A DNA stretch of 64,000 nucleotides, taken from Limnohabitans sp. WS1 (GTDB lineage: Bacteria > Pseudomonadota > Gammaproteobacteria > Burkholderiales > Burkholderiaceae_C). The DNA is taken from the NCBI RefSeq assembly GCF_003063265.1, contig NZ_NERU01000016.1, positions 1 to 64,000 of the forward strand, given 5' to 3'. This document shows positions 44,121-52,210 of this stretch, in pieces. Numbering within the stretch: the first letter of the stretch is position 1; every line of letters begins with the position of its first letter. The notes beneath the pieces were generated by a model. It was not told the DNA's origin. It ran no database searches and was given only the letters and a program-made list of their open reading frames with translations. The translations under genes and the position numbers were made by a program.

Positions 44121-45938
44121 ATGTACCAATACACCGAATTTGACAAACAGTTCGTGCGCGCCCGCGCTGCTCAACACCGTGACCAACTCGAGCGCTATCA
44201 GGCCGGGCAACTCAGCGGCGATGAATTCAAGCCCCTGCGCCTGCAAAACGGCTGGTACGTGCAGCGCTACGCCCCCATGCTGCGGGTGGCCGTGCCCTAC
44301 GGCGAAATCTCGGCGTCCCAGCTCAAAGTGCTGGGCCAAATTGCCCGCGAATACGACACGCCCGACGCCGCCCTGCTGGCCGAAGCCCAGGCCACGCAAG
44401 ACAAAATTGACAGGCCTTCATCCAAAGTTTCGCCCAAGCTGACCACCAACTACGGCCACTTCACCACCCGCCAAAACGTGCAGTTCAACTGGATTCCGCT
44501 GTCCAAATCGGCCGAGGTGATGGACCTGCTGGCCAGCGTGAACATGCACGGCATTCAGACCAGCGGCAACTGCATCCGCAACACCACCACCGACGAGCTG
44601 GCCGGTGTGGCGGTGGACGAGGTGGTCGACCCACGCCCCTATGCAGAGCTGATCCGCCAGTGGAGCACGCTGCACCCCGAGTTCGCGTTTTTGCCCCGCA
44701 AATTCAAGATCGCCATCACGGGTGCTCTTGAGGACCGCGCCGCCATTGGCTGGCACGACGTGGGCCTGCAAATGGTCAAGAACGCCGCGGGCGAAGTGGG
44801 CTTCAAGGTGCTGGTGGGCGGCGGCATGGGCCGCACGCCTGTGGTGGGCACGCCCATCCGCGAGTTCCTGCCCTGGAACCAGATCATGAATTACCTCGAA
44901 GCCGTGATCCGCGTGTACAACCGCTGGGGCCGCCGCGACAACCTGTACAAGGCCCGCATCAAGATTTTGGTCAAGGCCGAAGGCCAGCGCTACTTTGACG
45001 AAGTCGAGGCCGAGTACCAGGACATTCTGGTCAAGGACGGCGGCCTGCACACCATCCCGCAAGCCGAATTCGACCGCGTGGCCGCCTGCTTTGCGGCACC
45101 GGCGCTGAGCCTGCCTGTAGATCAGGGTGAATGGGCAGCTAAAGCCGAAGCCGACGTCAGCATCGAAGCGGCCAAAACGCCCGCCTTTGCCCGCTGGATC
45201 GCACAAAACGTCAAGCCCCACCAGAACCCGGCCCTGCGTGCCGTGAGCCTGTCCTTCAAGCGTGTAGGCCAAGCCCCCGGTGACGCCACCGCCGACCAGC
45301 TCGATGCCGCCGCGGCGCTGGTCGCCCAATATTCCGCAGGCGAAGCCCGCGTGACCCACACCCAAAACCTGGTGCTGCCTTGGGTGCGCCTGGACCAGCT
45401 GCACGCCCTGTGGCTTGAGGCCAAGGCCTTGGGCCTGGCCCAGCCCAACATCGGTTTGCTGACCGACATGATCGCCTGCCCCGGCGGCGATTACTGCGCC
45501 TTGGCCAATGCCCGCTCGCTCCCTTTGGCCGCCGCCATCACCGAACGCTACCAGGATCTGGACGAGCTGAACGACCTGGGCCACATCGACTTTCACATCA
45601 GCGGCTGCATCAACTCCTGCGGTCACCACCACTCGGGCCACATCGGCATTTTGGGCGTGGACAAGGACGGCAAGGAGTGGTACCAGGTCACGCTGGGCGG
45701 CTCGGACGGCAAAGACCTGTCAGGCCCCACCACCCCCGGCAAGGTGGTCGGCCCTTCGTTCTCGTCGTTTGAAGTGCCTGATGTGATTGAAGCGATTTTG
45801 GACACCTACAAAGCCCTGCGGACCAGCCAGGGCCACAAGGCCGAAGCCTTCATCGACACCCTGCGCCGCGTGGGGCAAGACCCGTTCAAGGCAGCGGCCA
45901 ATGCCGCCCGTCACCCCGCCGAGGAAACCACCGCCTGA
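44121..45938 (+). CDS. cysI: assimilatory sulfite reductase hemoprotein (nitrite/sulfite reductase family)
   Basis: The 605-residue protein has two ferredoxin-like half domains and siroheme/4Fe-4S repeats. The cluster cysteines are in ACPGGDYCALA (near 453 and 459) and SGCINSCGHHHSGHIG (near 495 and 499). NYGHFTTRQNVQFNWIPL and QTSGNCIRNTTTD match the first siroheme-binding repeat. It reduces sulfite to sulfide. It sits between a TauE-like permease and the DUF934/cysH/cysD/cysN genes, so sulfite rather than nitrite is the expected substrate. A REP cluster follows its stop. Confidence 0.93.
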   Translation: MYQYTEFDKQFVRARAAQHRDQLERYQAGQLSGDEFKPLRLQNGWYVQRYAPMLRVAVPYGEISASQLKVLGQIAREYDTPDAALLAEAQATQDKIDRPSSKVSPKLTTNYGHFTTRQNVQFNWIPLSKSAEVMDLLASVNMHGIQTSGNCIRNTTTDELAGVAVDEVVDPRPYAELIRQWSTLHPEFAFLPRKFKIAITGALEDRAAIGWHDVGLQMVKNAAGEVGFKVLVGGGMGRTPVVGTPIREFLPWNQIMNYLEAVIRVYNRWGRRDNLYKARIKILVKAEGQRYFDEVEAEYQDILVKDGGLHTIPQAEFDRVAACFAAPALSLPVDQGEWAAKAEADVSIEAAKTPAFARWIAQNVKPHQNPALRAVSLSFKRVGQAPGDATADQLDAAAALVAQYSAGEARVTHTQNLVLPWVRLDQLHALWLEAKALGLAQPNIGLLTDMIACPGGDYCALANARSLPLAAAITERYQDLDELNDLGHIDFHISGCINSCGHHHSGHIGILGVDKDGKEWYQVTLGGSDGKDLSGPTTPGKVVGPSFSSFEVPDVIEAILDTYKALRTSQGHKAEAFIDTLRRVGQDPFKAAANAARHPAEETTA

Positions 45939-45946
45939 CCCCCTTT

Positions 45947-46206
45947 GTAGGAGCGACGCCCCCGTCGCGATCAAGCCACGCATACCACCAAGAATCGCCC
46001 CGAGGGCGGGGCTCCTACAACATGCACAACATCCAACGCCACTCAACATCGCCTCGAGGCCGGGGCTCCTGCAACATGCACGACATCCAACACCACCCAC
46101 CATCGCCCCGAGGGCGGGGCTCCCACAACCTGCACAGCATCCCCTTGTAGGAGCGACGCCCTCGTCGCGATGAGCTTCAAATCGCAGCGAGGGTGCCTCT
46201 CCTGCA
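45947..46206. repeat. cluster of six REP elements (family A)
   Basis: Elements lie at 45947-45971 (+), 45994-46018 (-), 46048-46072 (-, one stem mismatch), 46102-46126 (-), 46147-46171 (+) and 46181-46206 (-, decayed). Plus copies have the GCGACG/CGTCGC stem; most minus copies have GCCCCG/CGGGGC. Spacers share ACATGCACAACATCCAAC-like sequence, indicating local duplication. They fill the gap between cysI and the DUF934 gene. Confidence 0.93.
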
Positions 46207-46222
46207 CCAGAAAAGAACGACC

Positions 46223-46615
46223 ATGAACATCCTCTCCTCATCCGAACACCAAACCATTGAATCGCCAGAGGCCCTCACATTGACCAACGACGCCGACCCG
46301 CGCACGCTCGACCTGAACGGCATCACCCGCATCGACCTGCAGTTCCCCAAATTCACCGACGGCCGCGCCTACAGCCAGGCCTTTTTGCTACGCCGCCGTT
46401 TGGGCTTTGCAGGCGAATTGCGTGCCACGGGCGATGTGCTGATTGACCAATTGGTGCAGATGCAGCGCACGGGTTTTGACGTGGCCGTGCTGCGTGAAGG
46501 CGTGGACGCCTCGGCAGCGCAGCGCCAGTTTGAGCGCTTTGCCGGGTTCTACCAAGGCTCGGCTGTCGAAACCCAACCGCACTTTGCCGTAGGAGCGACG
46601 CCCTCGTCGCGATAA
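46223..46615 (+). CDS. DUF934 protein of the sulfite reductase cluster, with REP-encoded C-terminus
   Basis: The 130-residue protein starts at MNILSSSEHQ. It carries the DUF934 core: IDLQFPKFTDGRAYSQAFLL, RRLGFAGELRATGDVLIDQL and QMQRTGFDVAVL, ending in FERFAGFYQGSA. The family is found almost always beside cysI in beta- and gammaproteobacteria and is thought to support sulfite reduction, perhaps in electron transfer. The last codons (VGATPSSR) and the TAA stop come from a family A REP element (46589-46613). The natural end is probably near QPHFA, so the addition is short. Confidence 0.88.
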   Translation: MNILSSSEHQTIESPEALTLTNDADPRTLDLNGITRIDLQFPKFTDGRAYSQAFLLRRRLGFAGELRATGDVLIDQLVQMQRTGFDVAVLREGVDASAAQRQFERFAGFYQGSAVETQPHFAVGATPSSR

Positions 46616-46664
46616 CTTCCGGACCTTCACCACCGCTTCATCGCCACGAGGGCGTGGCTCCTAC
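46589..46664. repeat. inverted REP pair (family A)
   Basis: The first copy (46589-46613, +) has stem GCGACG/CGTCGC and supplies the stop of the DUF934 gene. The second (46640-46664, -) has, on its own strand, stem GCCACG, loop CCCT, stem CGTGGC, a further compensated stem version. The pair lies just before cysH. Confidence 0.93.
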
Positions 46665-46675
46665 AGACAACATCC

Positions 46676-47431
46676 ATGACTTCCAGCCTGATTTCTTCTC
46701 GCAATGCTCCGGTCAAAGCCACCGAGCAAAACGCCAAGGCCAGCCCTGACTTTGCAGGCAAACTGGCCGAGACCCAAGCCTTGCTGCAACGCGCGGCCAC
46801 CGAGTTCACCCCCGTGACCCAAGCCTCCAGCCTGGGTGCCGAAGACGTGGTGATCACGCACCTGATCAACAGCCTGCAGCTCGACATCCCGGTCTTTGTG
46901 CTGGAAACAGGTGCGCTGCACACCGAGACCCTGGCCCTGCTCGAGCGCACCCAAGCGCATTCGCAAGCCCCCATCAAGGTGTACCGCCCTGTGTCCGAAT
47001 CGGTCATCCAGTTTGTGCGTGAAAAAGGTCAGGACGCGATGTACCAGAGCATCGACTTGCGCAAGGCCTGCTGTGGCGTGCGCAAGATGGAACCGCTGGC
47101 CCGCGCCTTGACTGGTCAACGTGCCTGGATCACGGGTCTGCGCCAAGAGCAATCCAACGCCCGCGCCGAAGTGCCCCTGCTCGACGAGAGCGAAGTGGCC
47201 ACCAAGGCTTTGTACAAGTTCAACCCGCTGGCCAAATGGACCTGGGGTGACGTGTGGCACTACATCGCCACAAACGAGGTGGACTACAACCCGCTGCACG
47301 ACCAGTTTTTTCCGAGTATCGGCTGCGCCCCTTGCACCCGCGCCATCAGCCTGGGCGAAGAGTTCCGCGCCGGGCGCTGGTGGTGGGAAGACGAGGCGGC
47401 CAAGGAATGTGGCCTGCACGTCAAGAAATGA
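46676..47431 (+). CDS. cysH: phosphoadenylyl/adenylyl-sulfate reductase
   Basis: The 251-residue protein has the PAPS/APS reductase fold with KACCGVRKMEPLARAL, SIGCAPCTRAI and a C-terminal KECGLH. The paired cysteines (CC...CxxC) point to the Fe-S-containing APS reductase type of many bacteria rather than the E. coli PAPS enzyme. It reduces activated sulfate to sulfite for CysI. It starts 12 bp after a REP and is followed by family B REPs before cysD. Confidence 0.94.
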   Translation: MTSSLISSRNAPVKATEQNAKASPDFAGKLAETQALLQRAATEFTPVTQASSLGAEDVVITHLINSLQLDIPVFVLETGALHTETLALLERTQAHSQAPIKVYRPVSESVIQFVREKGQDAMYQSIDLRKACCGVRKMEPLARALTGQRAWITGLRQEQSNARAEVPLLDESEVATKALYKFNPLAKWTWGDVWHYIATNEVDYNPLHDQFFPSIGCAPCTRAISLGEEFRAGRWWWEDEAAKECGLHVKK

Positions 47432-47438
47432 ATCCCTC

Positions 47439-47550
47439 GTAGGTCGGTGGCTTCAGCCCCGACATGCATGGCCCCCGTAGGTCGGCAGCTTTAGCTCCGA
47501 CATGCAAGCTTGGATAACAGACAACGTCGGGGCTAAAGCCACCGGCCTAC
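47439..47550. repeat. three REP elements (family B) between cysH and cysD
   Basis: Copies lie at 47439-47464 (+), 47477-47502 (+) and 47525-47550 (-). The core is GTAGGTCGG followed by a GGC...GCC or AGCT...AGCT inner stem and CCGACA. The second copy has a compensated inner stem (AGCT with AGCT), so base pairing is preserved. Confidence 0.9.
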
Positions 47551-47574
47551 AAAAACCTCTACGAAAAGCCCAAC

Positions 47575-48504
47575 ATGACCGCCTTCACCCCCACCGAACT
47601 GCACACCCTGAGCAACGCCCACCTGGACGCACTGGAAGAAGAAACCATCTTCATCCTGCGCGAAGTTGCCGCCGCCTTCGAGCGCCCCACCCTGCTGTTT
47701 TCGGGCGGCAAGGACTCGCTGGTCATGCTCAAGTGCGCCGAAAAAGCTTTCGGCGCAGGCCGCATCCCCTACCCGCTGCTCATGATCGACACCGGCCACA
47801 ACTTCACCGAAGTGACCGACTTCCGCGACGCGCGTGCCAAAGAACTGGACGCTGAGCTGATCGTGCGCAGCGTCGAAGACTCCATGAAAAAAGGCACCGT
47901 GCGCCTGGCCCACCCCGGCGAGAGCCGCAACGTGCACCAGTCGGTCACGTTGCTCGAAGCGATTGAAGAGTTCCGCTTTGACGCGCTGATCGGTGGTGCC
48001 CGCCGCGACGAAGAAAAGGCCCGCGCCAAAGAGCGCATCTTTTCGCACCGCGACAGCTTTGGCCAATGGCAGCCCAAGGCGCAGCGGCCCGAACTGTGGA
48101 CGTTGTTCAACCACAAGCTGCAACCGGGCGAGCACTTTCGCGTATTCCCCATCAGCAACTGGACCGAGCTGGACGTGTGGCAATACATTGCCCGCGAACG
48201 CATTGCGCTGCCCTCGATCTACTACACCCACAAACGTGAAGTGGTGGACCGCCGGGGCCTGCTGGTGCCGGTGACCGAGCTGACACCCACCAAAGACGGC
48301 GAAAAAGTGGTGGTGCGCGACGTGCGTTTTCGCACCGTGGGCGACATCACTTGCACTTGCCCGGTGGAGAGCACCGCGTCCACGCCTGAGCAGATCGTGA
48401 TCGAGACGCTGGCGGCCGATGTGAGTGAGCGCGGCGCGACCCGCATGGACGACAAGACGTCCGAGGCTTCGATGGAGAAGCGCAAAAAAGACGGCTATTT
48501 CTGA
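47575..48504 (+). CDS. cysD: sulfate adenylyltransferase subunit 2
   Basis: The 309-residue protein has the PP-loop motif LLFSGGKDSLVMLKCAEKAF, then DTGHNFTEVTDFRD, GARRDEEKARAKERIFS and WTELDVWQYI. With CysN it forms ATP sulfurylase, which makes adenylyl sulfate from ATP and sulfate. Length agrees with E. coli CysD (302). cysN follows after 16 bp. Confidence 0.96.
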   Translation: MTAFTPTELHTLSNAHLDALEEETIFILREVAAAFERPTLLFSGGKDSLVMLKCAEKAFGAGRIPYPLLMIDTGHNFTEVTDFRDARAKELDAELIVRSVEDSMKKGTVRLAHPGESRNVHQSVTLLEAIEEFRFDALIGGARRDEEKARAKERIFSHRDSFGQWQPKAQRPELWTLFNHKLQPGEHFRVFPISNWTELDVWQYIARERIALPSIYYTHKREVVDRRGLLVPVTELTPTKDGEKVVVRDVRFRTVGDITCTCPVESTASTPEQIVIETLAADVSERGATRMDDKTSEASMEKRKKDGYF

Positions 48505-48520
48505 TCAGGAAGCAAAAGAC

Positions 48521-49801
48521 ATGCACAACAACCAACATTTCTCAGCCCTCAAATTCATCACCTGCGGCTCGGTCGACGATGGCAAAAGCACGCTGATTGG
48601 CCGCCTGCTGGTCGACACCAAGGCGGTGCTGCAAGACCACCTGGCCGGGGTGCAGCGGTCGGGCGAAACCGACTTGGCCCTGCTGACCGACGGCCTGAGC
48701 GCCGAGCGCGAACAAGGCATCACCATTGACGTGGCCTACCGCTACTTCAACACCGAAGCGCGCAAGTTCATCATCGGTGACGCGCCCGGCCACGAGCAGT
48801 ACACCCGCAACATGGTCACCGCCGCATCGAGCGCCGACGCCGCCGTGGTGCTGGTCGACGCCATCAAGCTCGACTGGGCCAACCCCAACTTGCAACTGCT
48901 GCCGCAAACACGCCGCCACTCGCTGCTGGTGAACCTGCTGCGTGTGCCCTCCATCGTGTTCGCCATCAACAAGCTCGACGCTGTGACCGATGCCACTGTG
49001 GCTTACCAAAACATCGCGCGGGCGTTGAACAAATTCGCCCAAGAAGCGGGCATCACCGTCACCGCCATGGTGCCCGTGTCGGCGCTCAAGGGCTGGAACG
49101 TGGTGACCACCGAGAACAACGACCAGCCTGACTGGTGCGGCTACACCGGCCCCAGCCTTTTGAGCATCCTTGAAGACCTGCCCGTCACCCCGGCCGAGAC
49201 CGATGTGGCCTTCAGCTTCCCGGTGCAGTGGGTCGAAAAATTCCATGACTCCGGCGTCACCACCCAGGGCCGACGCGTGTTCTGGGGCCGTGTGGCCACC
49301 GGCAGCATCGCGCCGGGCCAGACCGTCAAGGTCTTCCCCAGCGGCCAAACCGCCGTGGTGTCCCAAGTGCTGTCGGCCACCCGCCAGCCGCAAAACAAAG
49401 CCGCAGGCCACAGCGCAGGCATCGTCCTCGACCGCGAGGTGGATGTGTCGCGTGGCGACTGGCTGCTGGCCGCCGAGGGCGCTCCTGAGGGCCAGCGCCA
49501 GCTGAGCACCACCATCGCCTGGATGGACGACGAGCCCTTGGTGGCGGGCCGCCTGTACTGGGCGCTGCACGGCCACCGCTGGGTCAAAGTGAAGGTGCAG
49601 CGCGTGGTGCACCGCCTGAACGTGAACACCTTGGCCGAAGAAGAAGCCAGCGAACTGCCCCCCAACGCCATTGGCCATGTCACGCTGGCCCTGCAAGAGC
49701 CGCTGGCGACCCTGCCCTTTGCCCAGTCGCGCATTTTGGGTGCGCTGGTACTGGTGGACACGGCCAGCCACAAAACCTCGGGGGCTGTGCTGGTGAACTG
49801 A
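48521..49801 (+). CDS. cysN: sulfate adenylyltransferase subunit 1 (GTPase)
   Basis: The 426-residue protein starts at MHNNQHFSALKFITCGSVDD, with the ATG at 48521 after CAGGAAGC. It is an EF-Tu-like GTPase with P-loop GSVDDGKSTLIGRLL, ITIDVAYRYF, DAPGHEQYTRNM and NKLD. It drives ATP sulfurylase together with CysD. There is no fused C-terminal APS kinase (CysC) domain, in keeping with direct APS reduction by the CysH type here. A family B REP array follows the stop. Confidence 0.95.
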   Translation: MHNNQHFSALKFITCGSVDDGKSTLIGRLLVDTKAVLQDHLAGVQRSGETDLALLTDGLSAEREQGITIDVAYRYFNTEARKFIIGDAPGHEQYTRNMVTAASSADAAVVLVDAIKLDWANPNLQLLPQTRRHSLLVNLLRVPSIVFAINKLDAVTDATVAYQNIARALNKFAQEAGITVTAMVPVSALKGWNVVTTENNDQPDWCGYTGPSLLSILEDLPVTPAETDVAFSFPVQWVEKFHDSGVTTQGRRVFWGRVATGSIAPGQTVKVFPSGQTAVVSQVLSATRQPQNKAAGHSAGIVLDREVDVSRGDWLLAAEGAPEGQRQLSTTIAWMDDEPLVAGRLYWALHGHRWVKVKVQRVVHRLNVNTLAEEEASELPPNAIGHVTLALQEPLATLPFAQSRILGALVLVDTASHKTSGAVLVN

Positions 49802-49808
49802 GTCGACA

Positions 49809-50070
49809 TGTCGGGGCTGAAGCCACCGACCTACAGGTTCATTTCATGCCGGGGCTCAAACCACCGGATGACACCATGATTTTGTAGGTCGGTGGCTTCA
49901 GCCCCGACAAATCGACCCGCATCGCCCGCACCACCGGTTGATACCATGATTTTGTAGGTCGGTGGCTTCAGCCCCGACAAATCGGTCCGCATCGCCCGCA
50001 CCACCGGTTGACACCATGATTTTGTAGGTCGGTGGCTTCAGCCCCGACAAATCGACCCGCATCGCCCGCA
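49809..50070. repeat. family B REP array with three 70-bp tandem units
   Basis: An inverted copy lies at 49809-49834 and a decayed one near 49846-49870. Three plus copies then start at 49884, 49954 and 50024, exactly 70 bp apart, each followed by the spacer AATCGACCCGCATCGCCCGC and, between units, ACCACCGGTTG and ACCATGATTTT. The array fills most of the 396-bp gap between cysN and fdxA. No gene is seen in it. Confidence 0.95.
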
Positions 50071-50197
50071 CGTTTGATTCACCATCATCCCTTTCATGAG
50101 CAGGGGTTCGCCTCCGGAGGTCGGCCAACGATCTCCTTTAAAATCCAGACTTCCGTGCCCATCTGACAGCGCGGACCCCTTTTTTTCCGAGTCCATC

Positions 50198-50527
50198 ATG
50201 ACCCACGTTGTTTCCGAATCCTGTATCCAGTGCAAATACACCGACTGTGTGGACGTTTGCCCTGTGGACTGCTTCCGCGAAGGCCCCAACTTCTTGACCA
50301 TCGACCCCGATGAGTGCATCGACTGCGCCGTGTGCATCCCCGAATGCCCCGTCAACGCCATCTATGCCGAGGAAGACCTGCCGGCCGACCAACAGCACAT
50401 GACGAAGCTGAACGCCGAGCTGGCCCTGTTGCCCGGCTGGAAAAGCATCACCAAACGCAAAACACCCATGGCCGATGCCGATGCCTGGAAAGACAAAACC
50501 GGCAAGCTGGCCGAATTGATCCGCTGA
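50198..50527 (+). CDS. fdxA: 7Fe ferredoxin
   Basis: The 109-residue protein has two cluster motifs: [17 protein letters not shown] for a 3Fe-4S site, and [13 protein letters not shown] for a 4Fe-4S site. The C-terminal tail is typical of FdxA ([17 protein letters not shown]). It is a low-potential electron carrier. The gene has its own terminator and is followed by a ferredoxin reductase of the TrxR type that could reduce it. Confidence 0.96.
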   Translation: MTHVVSESCIQCKYTDCVDVCPVDCFREGPNFLTIDPDECIDCAVCIPECPVNAIYAEEDLPADQQHMTKLNAELALLPGWKSITKRKTPMADADAWKDKTGKLAELIR

Positions 50528-50557
50528 ACGCCAGCGCCCCAAGGCTGATCGTTTGCC

Positions 50558-50586
50558 CGGCCCCTTCAAGCAAGGGGCCGATTTTT
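50558..50586 (+). terminator. intrinsic terminator after fdxA
   Basis: CGGCCCCTT (50558-50566) pairs with AAGGGGCCG (50572-50580) and is followed by ATTTTT. Confidence 0.88.
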
Positions 50587-50612
50587 CGGCCATTTTTTTT
50601 CAAATACCTCCC

Positions 50613-51665
50613 ATGACCCAGGCCCCCATCGAGACCGAAGCGCTGGTCATTGGCGCAGGCCCCGTGGGCCTGTTTCAGGTGTTTCAGCTGGGCCTGCAAG
50701 GCATTCACTGCCAAGTGATCGACGCCCTGCCCCATGTCGGCGGGCAATGCGCCGAGTTGTATGCGGGCAAACCGATTTACGACATCCCGGGCATTCCGTT
50801 TTGTACCGGCCAAGAGCTGGTCGAGCGCTTGCAGCAGCAAATTGCCCCCTTCAAAGCCACGCTGCACCTGGGCCAACAAGTCACCCACATCGAACGCCAA
50901 GCCGACCAGCGCCTGGCCATCAGCACCGATGCGGGACAACACTTTCTCACCTCCACCTTGTTCATTGCGGCGGGTGTGGGCGCTTTTGTGCCGCGCCGCA
51001 TGGTGCTGGATGGCTTGAGCGCTTTTGAAGGCACGCAGGTGTTTGCCGAACACCCCGCGCCCAAGCGCTGGGCAGGACGCCACTTGGTGGTGGCCGGCGA
51101 CGGCGACACCGCCTTGCAAACCTGCCTGGACGCAGCCCAAGGCCCCCAAGCGGCCGCCAGCGTCACCCTGCTGCACCGGCGCGACCAGTTCAGCGCCGCA
51201 CCCGAGTTGACCGAGCAAATGCGCCAAGCCTGCGCCCAAGGCCGCATGCGCTTTGTGGCCGGACAACCCACTGGACTGAAGGTGGAGCAAGGCCGCCTGC
51301 AAGCGCTGGAACTGCTCAACCCGCAAGGCGAAACCGAATGGCTGAGCCTGGATGTGCTGCAAACCTGTCTGGGCCTGTCGCCCAAATTAGGCCCCGTGGC
51401 TCAATGGGGCCTGGCCATGGAACGCAAGCAACTGGTGGTCAACACCGAAAATTTCGGCACTTCGGAGCCCGGCATCTTTGCCGTGGGTGACATCAACACC
51501 TATCCCGGCAAAAAGAAACTCATCCTCTGCGGCTTCCACGAAGCCACGCTGGCCGCTTTCGGCGCGGTGGCCTTGCTGCGGCCTGCCGAAAAACAGCTCT
51601 TGCAATACACCACAACCTCCACCCTGCTGCATCAACGCTTGTTGCTGCAACCAACACAAGCCTGA
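50613..51665 (+). CDS. ferredoxin--NADP+ reductase (thioredoxin-reductase-like type)
   Basis: The 350-residue FAD/NAD(P)-binding protein has an N-terminal ALVIGAGPVGLFQVFQLGLQ, then DALPHVGGQCAELYAGKPIY and DIPGIPFCTGQEL. The NAD(P) motif is VVAGDGDTALQTCLD and the C-terminal FAD motif is GIFAVGDINTYPGKKKLILC. The redox-active CxxC of thioredoxin reductase is absent, and GGQCxELY with YPGKKKLI are the marks of the YumC/TrxR-like ferredoxin-NADP reductases. It lies directly after fdxA. Confidence 0.9.
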   Translation: MTQAPIETEALVIGAGPVGLFQVFQLGLQGIHCQVIDALPHVGGQCAELYAGKPIYDIPGIPFCTGQELVERLQQQIAPFKATLHLGQQVTHIERQADQRLAISTDAGQHFLTSTLFIAAGVGAFVPRRMVLDGLSAFEGTQVFAEHPAPKRWAGRHLVVAGDGDTALQTCLDAAQGPQAAASVTLLHRRDQFSAAPELTEQMRQACAQGRMRFVAGQPTGLKVEQGRLQALELLNPQGETEWLSLDVLQTCLGLSPKLGPVAQWGLAMERKQLVVNTENFGTSEPGIFAVGDINTYPGKKKLILCGFHEATLAAFGAVALLRPAEKQLLQYTTTSTLLHQRLLLQPTQA

Positions 51666-51715
51666 AACCCATCGAAGTTTGCAGGAACGCCGTTTGGGCG
51701 AATGCACCACAGTTT

Positions 51716-51962
51716 GTGGGAGCCCTGCATTTTGTGGGAGCCCCGCCCTCGGGGCGATGGGTGGTGGTCTGCGAGGCTTGATCGCGGCGAGGGCGCCGCT
51801 CTTACAACGAGATGCCCCTCCCTTTGTGGGTGCCCCGCATTTTGTGGGAGTCCTGCATTTTGTAGGAGCCCCGCCCTCGGGGCGATGGGTGGTGGTCTGC
51901 GAGGCTTGATCGCGGCGAGGGCGCCGCTCCTACAACGAGATGCCCCGCATTTTGTGGGACCC
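51716..51962. repeat. family A REP cluster
   Basis: Full copies lie at 51734-51758 (+), 51781-51805 (-), 51862-51886 (+) and 51909-51933 (-). Truncated heads (GTGGGAGCC-like, about 10 bp) lie at 51716, 51826, 51844 and 51953. Plus copies have stem GCCCCG/CGGGGC and minus copies GCGGCG/CGCCGC. The linker GGTGGTCTGCGAGGCTTG is common to both pairs and matches that of the 27.8-kb array. No gene is present in 51666-52046. Confidence 0.93.
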
Positions 51963-52022
51963 CCAGCACAGGCAAACCCCCTGCCCACGCAGTGGTGAGC
52001 GCCTTGACCTAGAATCCTCCTC

Positions 52023-52042
52023 GCGCCGCAATTCTGCGGCGC
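52023..52042 (+). other. hairpin just before the TPP riboswitch
   Basis: GCGCCGCA and TGCGGCGC form a perfect 8-bp stem with loop ATTC. A TAGAAT -10-like hexamer (52010-52015) lies just upstream, so this hairpin would be at the extreme 5' end of the transcript and may protect it. Confidence 0.55.
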
Positions 52043-52046
52043 ATTC

Positions 52047-52128
52047 GCTAGGGGTGTTGAAAGCCGTGAGGCCTTCGACTGAGAAAGTCCCTTTGAACCT
52101 GATTGAGGTAATCCTCGCGCAGGGAAGC
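52047..52128 (+). promoter_or_regulatory. TPP riboswitch (THI element)
   Basis: The conserved pieces are all present in order: AGGGGTG, then CTGAGA (52078-52083), CCCTTTGAACCTGAT, GGTAATCCTCGCG and CAGGGAAGC. GCT (52047-52049) and AGC (52126-52128) can close P1. The optional P3a stem is present (GCCGTGAGGC region). The element is oriented toward the TonB-dependent receptor gene 82 bp downstream. Before the start codon, ACGTT (52192-52196) can pair with AACGT (52205-52209) around GAAGGAAA, which holds the ribosome binding site, so translational control is plausible. Confidence 0.96.
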
Positions 52129-52210
52129 TTGTCAAAAGAACCGTGTCCCATTTGTGGGCGCACCACGTTCCCAGCCAGCCGACCTGCCATTACGTTGAAG
52201 GAAAAACGTC

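Noticed and set aside
44418..45641. 407-codon minus-strand open frame inside cysI
   Set aside because: Shadow of cysI with Val/Gly/His-rich composition and no motif.
49884..50070. Possible CRISPR or minisatellite
   Set aside because: Three 70-bp units each contain a hairpin of family B and identical spacers, which fits REP duplication.
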